A DNA stretch of 64,000 nucleotides, from positions 1-64,000 of the forward strand of contig NZ_JAPFPW010000012.1 of the NCBI RefSeq assembly GCF_026155325.1, written 5' to 3'. The position numbers and the translations under genes are program-made. Shown piece by piece: positions 27,221-34,809 of the stretch. Origin of the DNA: Desulfobotulus pelophilus (GTDB taxonomy: Bacteria; Desulfobacterota; Desulfobacteria; Desulfobacterales; ASO4-4). The notes beneath the pieces were generated by a model, which was not told the DNA's origin, ran no database searches, and worked only from the letters and a program-made list of their open reading frames with translations. How positions within the stretch are numbered: the first letter of the stretch is position 1; the number at the start of each line of letters is the position of its first letter.

Positions 27221-27711
27221 ATACCAGAGAAAAGATATTGGTCGGAGCCGTGCTGCTGGCCCTTCTGTATGCGGGGTATGAGTTTTTCCTGAAAAAAGAA
27301 AATGGTAAGGAATGGAGTTCCGCACAACCCGCGGCGGAGAAGGCATTACGGGACATTGCCGGTGGTACGGGGGGAGTGCAGGGAGGACGCTTTCCGAGAG
27401 ATATTCTTCATGCGGCACTTTCTGAATGGGATCAAGACCCTTTTCATGGGCCCCATACCGAGGATGCTTCACCCCGTGAAGAAAAGCCACGGCCGGAAAC
27501 CAAAGATGTCAGTGAGTGGGTTTTTATGGGGTATATGGCCCTTGGAAAAGTCCGGATTGCCGTTATTTCCGGTCTGGAATATCAGGTTGGCGAAACCCTT
27601 GTGGGACGGGAGGATCTGAGAATCAGAGCCATTGAGGAGCAGCGTGTGATTCTGGAAGATGAAGATGGACAGAAAATTCTCCTGGAACGCAGGGGAGGGG
27701 ATATATGGTGA
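27217..27711 (+). CDS. PilP-like pilus assembly protein (MshK-like)
   Basis: A 164-residue protein with an N-terminal helix (ILVGAVLLALLYAGYEFFL), a low-complexity linker rich in Pro and Glu, and a C-terminal small beta domain (WVFMGYMALGKVRIAVISG, VGETLVGREDLRIRAIEE, RVILEDEDGQKILLE). The beta domain follows the pattern of PilP/GspC homology regions, which dock onto the secretin. It has no lipobox, so it is a bitopic inner-membrane protein rather than a lipoprotein like classical PilP. Overlaps: ATGA with the PilO-like gene, seven bases with the secretin gene. Confidence 0.65.
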   Translation: MNTREKILVGAVLLALLYAGYEFFLKKENGKEWSSAQPAAEKALRDIAGGTGGVQGGRFPRDILHAALSEWDQDPFHGPHTEDASPREEKPRPETKDVSEWVFMGYMALGKVRIAVISGLEYQVGETLVGREDLRIRAIEEQRVILEDEDGQKILLERRGGDIW

Positions 27712-29309
27712 CAGGTCTGTTGAGGAAAAAAAGATACGGGGCAGCGGAGTGCCTGATGGAGAAGGACGCCGGGTTCAGAAGGCAGAGAGTTGTCTGGATC
27801 TGTCTGTGCCTGCTGCTTTGTACAGGATGCATGGGGCGGGGAAGCAGCGAGTTGCCGGATCCCTTCATGGAGCCCTGGAGGGCCATGGCGGAGGTTTCAG
27901 AAGGCTATTCCCCTACGGCGGCTACCCCCATTGTGCAGTACCCGGATTTTCTGGATGGAGAAGCCCGTACTTATATTGAGCAGGAAGATTCCGTGATGCC
28001 TGCCATGAAAGCCTTTCCGGCTACGCCCATGACTCTCCGCATGCAGGATGTGGATATTGCCGTTTTGCTGCGGGTTCTCTGCCGCAGTGTGGAACGCAAT
28101 GTGGTAATGAGCCCGGGGGTACAGGGCAGGACCAGTCTGAATATTGTGGATGCACCATGGAAAGAGGTTTTTCTGAGCCTCCTGAATGCCCATGACCTCA
28201 CCTTTGTGGAAGAGGGCAGCATGCTTCGTATCCTGACAAGGGAGGAAAGGGCTGCCCAGCTGGCTTCCGAGCATCGGGTGCGGGTGGCAGAGCCGCTGGT
28301 TACGGCTGTGGTTCATGTGGATTACGCAGACCCCGAAGCGCTGGGAGCCAACCTGCGTCAGTTTCTTCAGAGCCGGAGGGATGTCGGGCGTTCGGCGGAT
28401 GGCGGGCCGGACGGATCGGCGGTTATGGTGGATAAAAATACCCAGTCTCTGATGATTCAGGCAACACGGACGGATCTGGGCCGGATTCTCCAGCTGATCA
28501 AGCATCTGGACAGGCCGACACCTCAGGTTCTGCTGGAGGCCCATATTGTGGAAGCCACCCGGGATACGGCAAGGGAACTGGGGGTTCAGTGGGGCGGTGC
28601 ACACAGAATGAGTTCCCACTGGATCAAGGGTGGAAATCAGGCCGGATGGGATGTGAATGCAGGGGATGCTTCCTTTGACCCTTCTGCAGGGAATGTGGTG
28701 AATTTTCCCGTGGACCTGTCAGAAGGAGGCTTTTCTCTGGGCTATCTTTTTCGTCAGGGCGGTTCCAGCCTGCTTTCCGTGCAGCTTTCTGCGCTGGAAT
28801 CACAAGGCCGTCTGAATATCCTCTCCCGGCCATCCATCACCACGTTGAATAACCAGACAGCTATTATTGAGTCTGGCAGGGAAGTTCCCTACCAGAGCGT
28901 GGAAGACGGGGAAACTAAAATTGAGTTTAAAAAAGCCGCCGTACGTCTTGAGGTCTTGCCCCATGTGATAGATCATCGTACCCTTCGTCTTGAAATTAAA
29001 ACGAATAAAGATGAGCTGGACTGGACGAACGCTGTGGCTGGTAACCCTGCTATTATCACCAAAAGAGCCGAGACGCGGGTGGTGCTTTTTGATGGACAGA
29101 CAACGGTGATTGGTGGCTTGAACAAGGAAAAAGAAAGCAGGGGAGAGACCGGGGTACCGTTTTTAAGGAATATTCCCCTGCTGGGTCATCTTTTTAAGGG
29201 CAGTACCCGGGGAAGTGAAACGGAAGAGCTTCTGATTTTCATTACTCCCAGAATTTTAAAAACGGAAGCGGGAATGCCCGGCCTTCGGGTGGAGCCAGAA
29301 GCACCCTGA
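27705..29309 (+). CDS. Secretin of the pilus (MshL/PilQ/GspD family)
   Basis: A 534-residue outer-membrane secretin. A signal with lipobox LLCTGC (Cys near residue 41) suggests lipidation. N domains include MTLRMQDVDIAVLLRVLCRS and SLNIVDAPWKEVFLSLL. The secretin core shows VLLEAHIVEATRDTARELGV, LSALESQGRLNILSRPSI, TTLNNQTAIIESGREVPY, and the terminal TTVIGGLNKEKESRGETGVP with LLGHLFKG and EELLIFITPRI. It forms the ring through which the pilus crosses the outer membrane. ATG 27705 has GGGGAGGGG upstream and overlaps the PilP-like gene; ATG 27756 is less likely. It is shorter than PilQ, in line with MshL. Confidence 0.92.
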   Translation: MVTGLLRKKRYGAAECLMEKDAGFRRQRVVWICLCLLLCTGCMGRGSSELPDPFMEPWRAMAEVSEGYSPTAATPIVQYPDFLDGEARTYIEQEDSVMPAMKAFPATPMTLRMQDVDIAVLLRVLCRSVERNVVMSPGVQGRTSLNIVDAPWKEVFLSLLNAHDLTFVEEGSMLRILTREERAAQLASEHRVRVAEPLVTAVVHVDYADPEALGANLRQFLQSRRDVGRSADGGPDGSAVMVDKNTQSLMIQATRTDLGRILQLIKHLDRPTPQVLLEAHIVEATRDTARELGVQWGGAHRMSSHWIKGGNQAGWDVNAGDASFDPSAGNVVNFPVDLSEGGFSLGYLFRQGGSSLLSVQLSALESQGRLNILSRPSITTLNNQTAIIESGREVPYQSVEDGETKIEFKKAAVRLEVLPHVIDHRTLRLEIKTNKDELDWTNAVAGNPAIITKRAETRVVLFDGQTTVIGGLNKEKESRGETGVPFLRNIPLLGHLFKGSTRGSETEELLIFITPRILKTEAGMPGLRVEPEAP

Positions 29310-29365
29310 GGGCTGTGTCAGTACCTGCCGGAGATTTTGGGAATTATGAATAAAGGCGGGTGGAT

Positions 29366-30907
29366 ATGGGCTATTTTCATCTTCTGAATCTCAAACGGGA
29401 GCCTTTCTCCAATGCACCGGATCCGGGCTTCTTTTACCTTGCCAGACCGCACAGAGACTGTTTGCAGCAGATAGAGATGAGCCTGCGCCTGCGCAGGGGG
29501 CTGACCCTTGTGGTGGGCGATGTGGGTGCGGGTAAAACCACGCTCTGCAGGCATATGTATGCGTCTTTTGCTGAAGAGCCGGGCATTCTGATGGTTTTTG
29601 TCCCGGATCCTGCTTTCCGGGATGTAAGGGCTTTTCTCTCCCATGTGGCTTCGGGTCTGGGATTGAGCAAAGAAGGGACGGTTGCTGATCTCAGGGAAGC
29701 CATCTGTTCTTTTCTGCTGGAAGAGGCCAGCGGAAAGGATCGGATTCCCCTCGTCCTGATTGATGAAGCGCAGAAGGTATCGCTGGACATCATTGAAATC
29801 CTGCGGGAATTTCTGAATTTTGAAACGAATCAGCGCAAGCTGCTGCAGATTGTTCTTGTGGGTCAGCCTGAACTGATCCGGGAAAACAGACCCCCTGAAA
29901 ACTTCATGGACAGGGTGCATCTCTGTCACTATCTGAAACCTCTGCGTTTTCGGGATACGCGGGAACTCATTCATCATCGTCTTAGCATGGCGGGCCGTGA
30001 TGGTACGGGCCTGTTTACCATGGCGGCACTGGCCTGCATTCATCATAAAAGTGGCGGTCATCCCAGAAAAATTATCCATCTTTGTCATCATACCCTTCTT
30101 TTACTTCTGATTCAGAACAGGGAAAAGGCGGGCTGGTCTACGGTGCGTCAGGCAGCCTCCCGCCTGCCATTGCAGGAGAAAGACCATTCCGCAAGCTCCT
30201 GGCTGGGTGGCAGGATGGCTTTTTTTCTTTTAATTTGCCTCAATCTGATGCTGATTCTGGGACTGGGATACGGCCTGTTTCAAAAGGACGTGCCGCACAA
30301 GGAGCTGGCAGACAATGGGCAGGCCGTTGGGTTGCAGGCTGGGCCTGCGGTTTTGCCTCCCCAGCAACGGATACCTGCCGCACCGGATTCCCTTGAGAAT
30401 ATGGGATGGAATGAAGGGAATATTTCTCCGGTTGTTCTTGGCCAAGTTACGGTGCGCAGCGGAGACCGGTACGGAGATATGGTGCGAAGAGTTTACGGAA
30501 AGGCAACGCCAGAGCTGATGGAAGCGGTTGCAGGGATGAACCCCCATATTCGGGATTATAACCGCATTTACCCCGGAAACAGAATTCATTTTCCAGCCAT
30601 CCCCCTAGAGCTTACCCCCCGGTATCCCGTGGTGGCTTTTGGGGAAATACGGGATCTGACAGCGGCTTTAGAGAAAATGCAGACGATGGCAGGGAATATT
30701 CCCCTGCGGCTGGTTGCCTTCGGGCAAAAGGGGCAACCCCCTTTGTTCCGGCTTGTACCCGATGCCTGTCTGAAGGACGGAGCTGCATTGGGAGTCTGGC
30801 AGGCCAAACTCAGGCAGGCGGCCACTCCGGGTGAGGATATTCTGATTACAATCTGGGAAGATGACCTTATTTTTTATACGGACCCGGAAGCGGCCTGTAT
30901 CCCGTGA
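29366..30907 (+). CDS. ExeA/MshM-like AAA ATPase with LysM-like periplasmic domain
   Basis: A 513-residue protein. The N-terminal AAA domain (YFHLLNLKREPFSNAPDP; Walker A VVGDVGAGKTTLCRH; Walker B PLVLIDEAQKV; sensor LVGQPEL) matches the ExeA family, which in type II and MSHA systems helps insert the secretin through peptidoglycan. A single transmembrane helix follows (FFLLICLNLMLILGLGYGLF, about 288-307), then a periplasmic LysM-like module (VTVRSGDRYGDMVRRVYG, INRIYPGNRI-like NRIYPGNRIHFP) that could bind peptidoglycan. The frame opens with GTG at 29360, but ATG 29366 is better spaced from AAAGG. It corresponds to MshM, here fused to an MshN/ExeB-like tail. Confidence 0.88.
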   Translation: MGYFHLLNLKREPFSNAPDPGFFYLARPHRDCLQQIEMSLRLRRGLTLVVGDVGAGKTTLCRHMYASFAEEPGILMVFVPDPAFRDVRAFLSHVASGLGLSKEGTVADLREAICSFLLEEASGKDRIPLVLIDEAQKVSLDIIEILREFLNFETNQRKLLQIVLVGQPELIRENRPPENFMDRVHLCHYLKPLRFRDTRELIHHRLSMAGRDGTGLFTMAALACIHHKSGGHPRKIIHLCHHTLLLLLIQNREKAGWSTVRQAASRLPLQEKDHSASSWLGGRMAFFLLICLNLMLILGLGYGLFQKDVPHKELADNGQAVGLQAGPAVLPPQQRIPAAPDSLENMGWNEGNISPVVLGQVTVRSGDRYGDMVRRVYGKATPELMEAVAGMNPHIRDYNRIYPGNRIHFPAIPLELTPRYPVVAFGEIRDLTAALEKMQTMAGNIPLRLVAFGQKGQPPLFRLVPDACLKDGAALGVWQAKLRQAATPGEDILITIWEDDLIFYTDPEAACIP

Positions 30908-30927
30908 AACACGAAAAGGAAATGGTG

Positions 30928-32637
30928 ATGAAGCGTAAAAGGCTGGGAGAGATGCTGGTGGAGGAAGGGCTTATCACCGAAGGGCGTCTGGAGGAAATTT
31001 TTGACGCTCAGCGCCGATCCGGTCAGAAACTTGGTGAATATCTTGTCCGGGAGGGGCTGGTTAAGGAAGAAGACATCATTGGAGCCGTTTCCAGGCAGCT
31101 GGGGATTCAGCGGTATGCGCCGGGTCTTTTTCCGGTGGAAACCAGCCTTGCCGACTGCCTGCCCGTGAATCAGGCCATGAAATATCAGGCCGTTCCCCTT
31201 GCACGCAGGGGTTCCGTGCTGGCTATGGCCCTCCGGGACCCAACGGATATTTATGTGCTGGATGCTCTGGAAGTGTTTACCAACCATGAGCTGGAAGTGG
31301 TGATCTGCACGGAACAGGAGTTCAATCAGCTGGTGGCTGCTGTGTACGGTGCCAGCTCCGGTCTGGTAGGGGCTCTGGAAGAGATTCGGGAGGATGCCGG
31401 GGGAGATGGTGAGGAAAAAGATGAAACCGGTGCGGGCAGCCGGGATCTGGATGTCAGCTCCCTGCAGGCCATGGCTTCGGATGTTCCTGTTATTAAACTG
31501 GTGAATACCCTTTTGTCTCAGGCTGTCCGGGAGCGGGCCAGCGATGTGCACATCAGCCCGGAAAAGGATCATGTGCAGGTCCGTTTTCGTGTGGATGGCA
31601 AGCTGTTTGAAGTACCGGCACCACCCCGGCGGCTTTTTCTGCCCATGGTTTCCCGTCTCAAGGTACTGGCAGGGCTGGATATTGCCGTTTCCCGTATTCC
31701 TCAGGATGGCCGTTTTACCATACGGATGGCACAGAAGGAAATCAACATCCGGGTATCCAGTCTTCCGACCATTTATGGCGAAAATCTGGTGCTTCGAATT
31801 CTGGATACATCCGCCGGGGTGCAGTCCCTTGAAAATCTTGGCATGGATGCAGGCGTTCAGGAAAAAATCCGGGCTGTGATCCGTAAGCCCTATGGCATGA
31901 TACTGGCCGCAGGGCCGACGGGGAGTGGTAAAAGCACCAGTCTGTATGCCATGCTCAAAGAGATCAACCGTCCGGATATTAATATTGTCACCCTGGAGGA
32001 TCCTGTGGAGTTCCGAGTGGATAAAATCCGTCAGGTGCAGTTGAACCGCAAGGCAGGCATGACCTTTGCCAGCGGCCTTCGTTCCATTCTCCGCCAGGAT
32101 CCGGATGTGGTGATGGTGGGGGAAATCCGGGACAGTGAGACCGCATCCATTGCCGTACAGGCAGGCCTTACGGGGCATAGAGTTTTCAGCACCGTGCATA
32201 CCAATGATGCCGCCGGTGCCATTACCCGCTTTCTGGATATGGGTGTGGAGCCTTTCCTTGTTTCTTCGGTCATGCTGGCAACCATTGCCCAGCGTCTGGT
32301 CAGGCGTATCTGTCCTGATTGCCGTGAATCCTATGTTCCCGCAGACAGTGTGCTGGAACGATGGGGGCTGATGGCCTGCAGGGGAAGGGAATTTGTGCGG
32401 GGCAGGGGCTGCACCACCTGTATGCAGACCGGGTATCTTGGGCGCATGGGGCTGTATGAGGTGCTGGTCAATGATGAGCGGGTGCAGGAAATGATTCTGC
32501 AGCATAAGTCGGCCAAGGAAATTGCAAGAATTCTTCAGGAAAGGGGTGATCTGAAAACCCTGAAGCAGGATGCTGTGGAAAAGGTGCTGGCCGGTAACAC
32601 TACCTTTGAAGAGGCCGCTTCTGCGGTAATGGTGTAG
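30928..32637 (+). CDS. Pilus assembly ATPase with c-di-GMP-binding MshEN domain (MshE/PilB/GspE)
   Basis: About 569 residues. Two consecutive MshEN motifs of the R/K-L-G-x8-type are visible: RLGEMLVEEGLITEGRLEEI and KLGEYLVREGLVKEEDIIGA, each ending in Gln 24 residues from its first residue; such motifs bind c-di-GMP in MshE. The motor core has Walker A GPTGSGKSTSLYAML, ITLED-like NIVTLEDPVEF, Walker B VVMVGEIRDSETA, and a zinc tetracysteine (CPDC and CTTC). It powers pilus extension. Start: ATG 30928 with AAGGAA seven bases upstream; GTG 30904 (GTGA overlap) and ATG 30922 remain possible. Confidence 0.94.
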   Translation: MKRKRLGEMLVEEGLITEGRLEEIFDAQRRSGQKLGEYLVREGLVKEEDIIGAVSRQLGIQRYAPGLFPVETSLADCLPVNQAMKYQAVPLARRGSVLAMALRDPTDIYVLDALEVFTNHELEVVICTEQEFNQLVAAVYGASSGLVGALEEIREDAGGDGEEKDETGAGSRDLDVSSLQAMASDVPVIKLVNTLLSQAVRERASDVHISPEKDHVQVRFRVDGKLFEVPAPPRRLFLPMVSRLKVLAGLDIAVSRIPQDGRFTIRMAQKEINIRVSSLPTIYGENLVLRILDTSAGVQSLENLGMDAGVQEKIRAVIRKPYGMILAAGPTGSGKSTSLYAMLKEINRPDINIVTLEDPVEFRVDKIRQVQLNRKAGMTFASGLRSILRQDPDVVMVGEIRDSETASIAVQAGLTGHRVFSTVHTNDAAGAITRFLDMGVEPFLVSSVMLATIAQRLVRRICPDCRESYVPADSVLERWGLMACRGREFVRGRGCTTCMQTGYLGRMGLYEVLVNDERVQEMILQHKSAKEIARILQERGDLKTLKQDAVEKVLAGNTTFEEAASAVMV

Positions 32638-32638
32638 T

Positions 32639-33853
32639 ATGGCGCATTATGCATACAGGGCTCTGGATGTAACAGGGAAAAAAGTAAAGGGTGTGCTGGA
32701 TGCGGAAAGTACGGAAGCAGCCGAACGCATGCTTCTTGACAGGGAGCTTGTTCCCCTTGAGATCCGAACGTACAGTGCCGGTGCTTTTGATACCAGTGCT
32801 CTTCTGTCCCGTTTTACATCCGTAAAAACAGAAGAGCTGATCCTGTTCACCAAGCAGTTCCGCACCCTTTTGCGGGCAGGCGTTGGGATTCTGCGGATTC
32901 TGGAGGTTTTGGAACGGCAGACCGAAAACGCAAAGCTGCGCTCCATACTGGCGGATATGGGAGAAGATATCCGGGAAGGAGCCAGTCTTTATGATGCTTT
33001 CCGCCAGCACCCCTCAACATTTTCTCCCCTGTACGGCAGCATGATCCGGGCAGGGGAGCAGAGCGGAAGTCTTCCTCAGGTTCTGGAGCGACTCACCTAT
33101 ATTATCGAACATGAGCACAAGGTGCGCTCCGATATCAAAAGTGCTCTTCAGTATCCCATCATCGTCACGGTTTTTCTTGTGGTCGCTTTTTTTGTGCTGT
33201 TAACATTTGTTATCCCGCAGTTTGTATCTATTTTTCAGAAGACCGGCATAGAGCTGCCCCTGCCCACAAAGCTTGCACTGGGTCTGTACGCTTTTCTTGA
33301 GGCTTTCTGGCCCCTGCTGCTGGTGACGATGGCAGGCTCCGTGATGGGGCTGGCTTTCTGGTTCCGTACAGAAAGGGGGCGGCTGCTCCGGGATCGTTTT
33401 CTTCTGAGGCTTCCCCTTTTCGGCAACCTGTTTGCCAAGGCAGCCATGTCCCGCTTTGCCAGTATTTTTTCCATTCTGCAGTCCAGTGGTATTCCCGTAC
33501 TCCAGACACTCAACATTCTTTCCGGTGCCATCGGCAATGCAGCCGTTGCCTATGAGTTTGATCAGATAGGGGAGAAGCTCAATGAGGGTAAGGGAATTGC
33601 AGGACCTTTGAGCGAGGCCCGCTATTTCACGCCCATGGTGGTGAATATGGTGGCCATCGGCGAAGAATCCGGTAATCTGGAAGAAATGATGCAGGAAGTG
33701 GCCGTTCATTATGATGATGAAGTGGGCTATGCCACCAAGCAGCTTTCCGATGCCGTAGGCCCGCTTCTTACCGTGGGACTGGCCGTTGTGGTGGGTTTTT
33801 TTGCCGCTGCCATCTTCCTTCCCATGTGGGATCTCACACAGATGGTGAAATGA
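32639..33853 (+). CDS. Inner-membrane platform protein (MshG/PilC/GspF)
   Basis: A 404-residue polytopic protein. It contains two GspF repeats: LFTKQFRTLLRAGVGILRIL with GSMIRAGEQSGSLPQVLERL, and MSRFASIFSILQSSGIPVLQ with MVVNMVAIGEESGNLEEMMQ. Transmembrane helices lie near 175-200, 220-245 and 375-400. The platform couples ATPase rotation to extraction of pilins from the membrane. Its ATG follows the ATPase stop after a single base, and its own stop overlaps the next ATG by four bases, so it is in the same translation-coupled operon. Length and motifs are normal for the family. Confidence 0.95.
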   Translation: MAHYAYRALDVTGKKVKGVLDAESTEAAERMLLDRELVPLEIRTYSAGAFDTSALLSRFTSVKTEELILFTKQFRTLLRAGVGILRILEVLERQTENAKLRSILADMGEDIREGASLYDAFRQHPSTFSPLYGSMIRAGEQSGSLPQVLERLTYIIEHEHKVRSDIKSALQYPIIVTVFLVVAFFVLLTFVIPQFVSIFQKTGIELPLPTKLALGLYAFLEAFWPLLLVTMAGSVMGLAFWFRTERGRLLRDRFLLRLPLFGNLFAKAAMSRFASIFSILQSSGIPVLQTLNILSGAIGNAAVAYEFDQIGEKLNEGKGIAGPLSEARYFTPMVVNMVAIGEESGNLEEMMQEVAVHYDDEVGYATKQLSDAVGPLLTVGLAVVVGFFAAAIFLPMWDLTQMVK

Positions 33854-34356
33854 TGAAAAACGTAAAAGGGGTAAACGTAAAAAACGTAAAAGGGGTCAGA
33901 CCCCTTTTACTTAAAAAGGGGTCTGACCCCTTTTACGGGCAGGCAGGCTTCACCATGATTGAGATCATTGCCGTACTGGTGATTGTGGGGATACTGGCGG
34001 CGGTGGCGGCAAGCCGTATGATGGATACCCGGTCTGTGGAGGAAAGTGCCCGTGTGGATGCCATCAAAGCCCATCTCCGATATGCCCAGGCCAGAGCTAT
34101 GGGGGAGGGCAGGCCATGGGGGGTGCATGTTACGGCAGACAGCTATTATCTTTTCAGAGGTACGAATGAAAGCGGCAATGAGGTGCTCTTTCCGGGTGAA
34201 AACTCCCTTATGGTGCAGGCAGGTTCGGGCTTTTTTTCCGGAACACCCCTGACAGTTACTTTTGATGCCTACGGCAGTCCCGGAGACAATACCCTTACCC
34301 TTGTAACATCGGGGGGGGCCATCACCATTACCCGCAATACGGGGTATATCCCATGA
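33850..34356 (+). CDS. Minor prepilin (GspH-like) with repeat-encoded leader
   Basis: A 168-residue prepilin. Cleavage is expected in GQAG/FTMIE, giving a mature helix IIAVLVIVGILAAVAASRMM and a GspH/FimT-like domain (AIKAHLRYAQARAMGEG, TPLTVTFDAYGSP). The leader is about 33 residues, much longer than usual. Residues about 13-29 are encoded by two palindromic repeats (33888-33908 and 33914-33934), giving VKGVRPLLLKKGSDPFY; preceding codons contain partial copies too. The start is ATG 33850 (overlapping the platform-gene stop) or ATG 33853, neither with a good ribosome site. Its stop overlaps the next pilin's ATG. See findings. Confidence 0.85.
   Translation: MMKNVKGVNVKNVKGVRPLLLKKGSDPFYGQAGFTMIEIIAVLVIVGILAAVAASRMMDTRSVEESARVDAIKAHLRYAQARAMGEGRPWGVHVTADSYYLFRGTNESGNEVLFPGENSLMVQAGSGFFSGTPLTVTFDAYGSPGDNTLTLVTSGGAITITRNTGYIP
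33888..33934. repeat. Two palindromic repeats inside the minor-pilin leader
   Basis: Perfect copies at 33888-33908 (central A) and 33914-33934 (central T), five bases apart. Two further partial units (AACGTAAAAGGGGT at 33859-33872 and continuing into the first copy) precede them. The reading frame stays open through all of them. Confidence 0.9.
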
Positions 34357-34778
34357 GAATGATAAAAAGGGCGCTGCTCCCTTTTCATAAAGAAGGTTTT
34401 ACCCTCATTGAGGTGATCGTATCCCTCATTCTTGTGTCCATTGTGGGAACCATGCTGGTGACCTTCATGGGTACCGCCGTGACCCGGAGTGCAGACCCTC
34501 TTCTGAATGTGCAGCATGGGCATTACCTTAATCAAATTATGGAAAATATCACTGCGGATTATAAAATATTGATGACCGAAAATACGGAACCTCTTACGGA
34601 GCTTCAGAATAGAATCGATTCTAATCAATACAGTGTTGAGGAACATCCTTATGCGGTGATTGAAAACAAGCGGATTCGTTTTGATAAAAATGCAGAAACG
34701 GAAGATAGCGGCGGGAAAGTGTTGAAGGTTACGTTGTCATACAGGGGGCTTACGCTTACTGCTTTGTTCACGGAATAG
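34353..34778 (+). CDS. Minor prepilin (PilV/GspI-like)
   Basis: A 141-residue prepilin with leader MRMIKRALLPFHKEG, cleavage before FTLIE (Glu at +5) and helix VIVSLILVSIVGTMLVTFMG. The short C-terminal domain (NVQHGHYLNQIMENITADY, ENKRIRFDKNAETED, VLKVTLSYRGLTLTALF) has no recognisable fold signature. Position between GspH-like and GspJ-like genes fits a PilV/GspI or MshC-type minor pilin that caps or primes the fibre. ATGA overlap with the upstream gene shows coupling. The coding sequence is more AT-rich than the ATPase and platform genes, typical of fast-evolving pilins. Confidence 0.82.
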   Translation: MRMIKRALLPFHKEGFTLIEVIVSLILVSIVGTMLVTFMGTAVTRSADPLLNVQHGHYLNQIMENITADYKILMTENTEPLTELQNRIDSNQYSVEEHPYAVIENKRIRFDKNAETEDSGGKVLKVTLSYRGLTLTALFTE

Positions 34779-34809
34779 GGTGTGTGGATGGGGATAGGGA
34801 GAGATAACG

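Noticed and set aside
33858-33934. Possible CRISPR-like array
   Set aside because: Units are palindromic, spaced by only a few bases, lie in a coding frame, and there are no cas genes.
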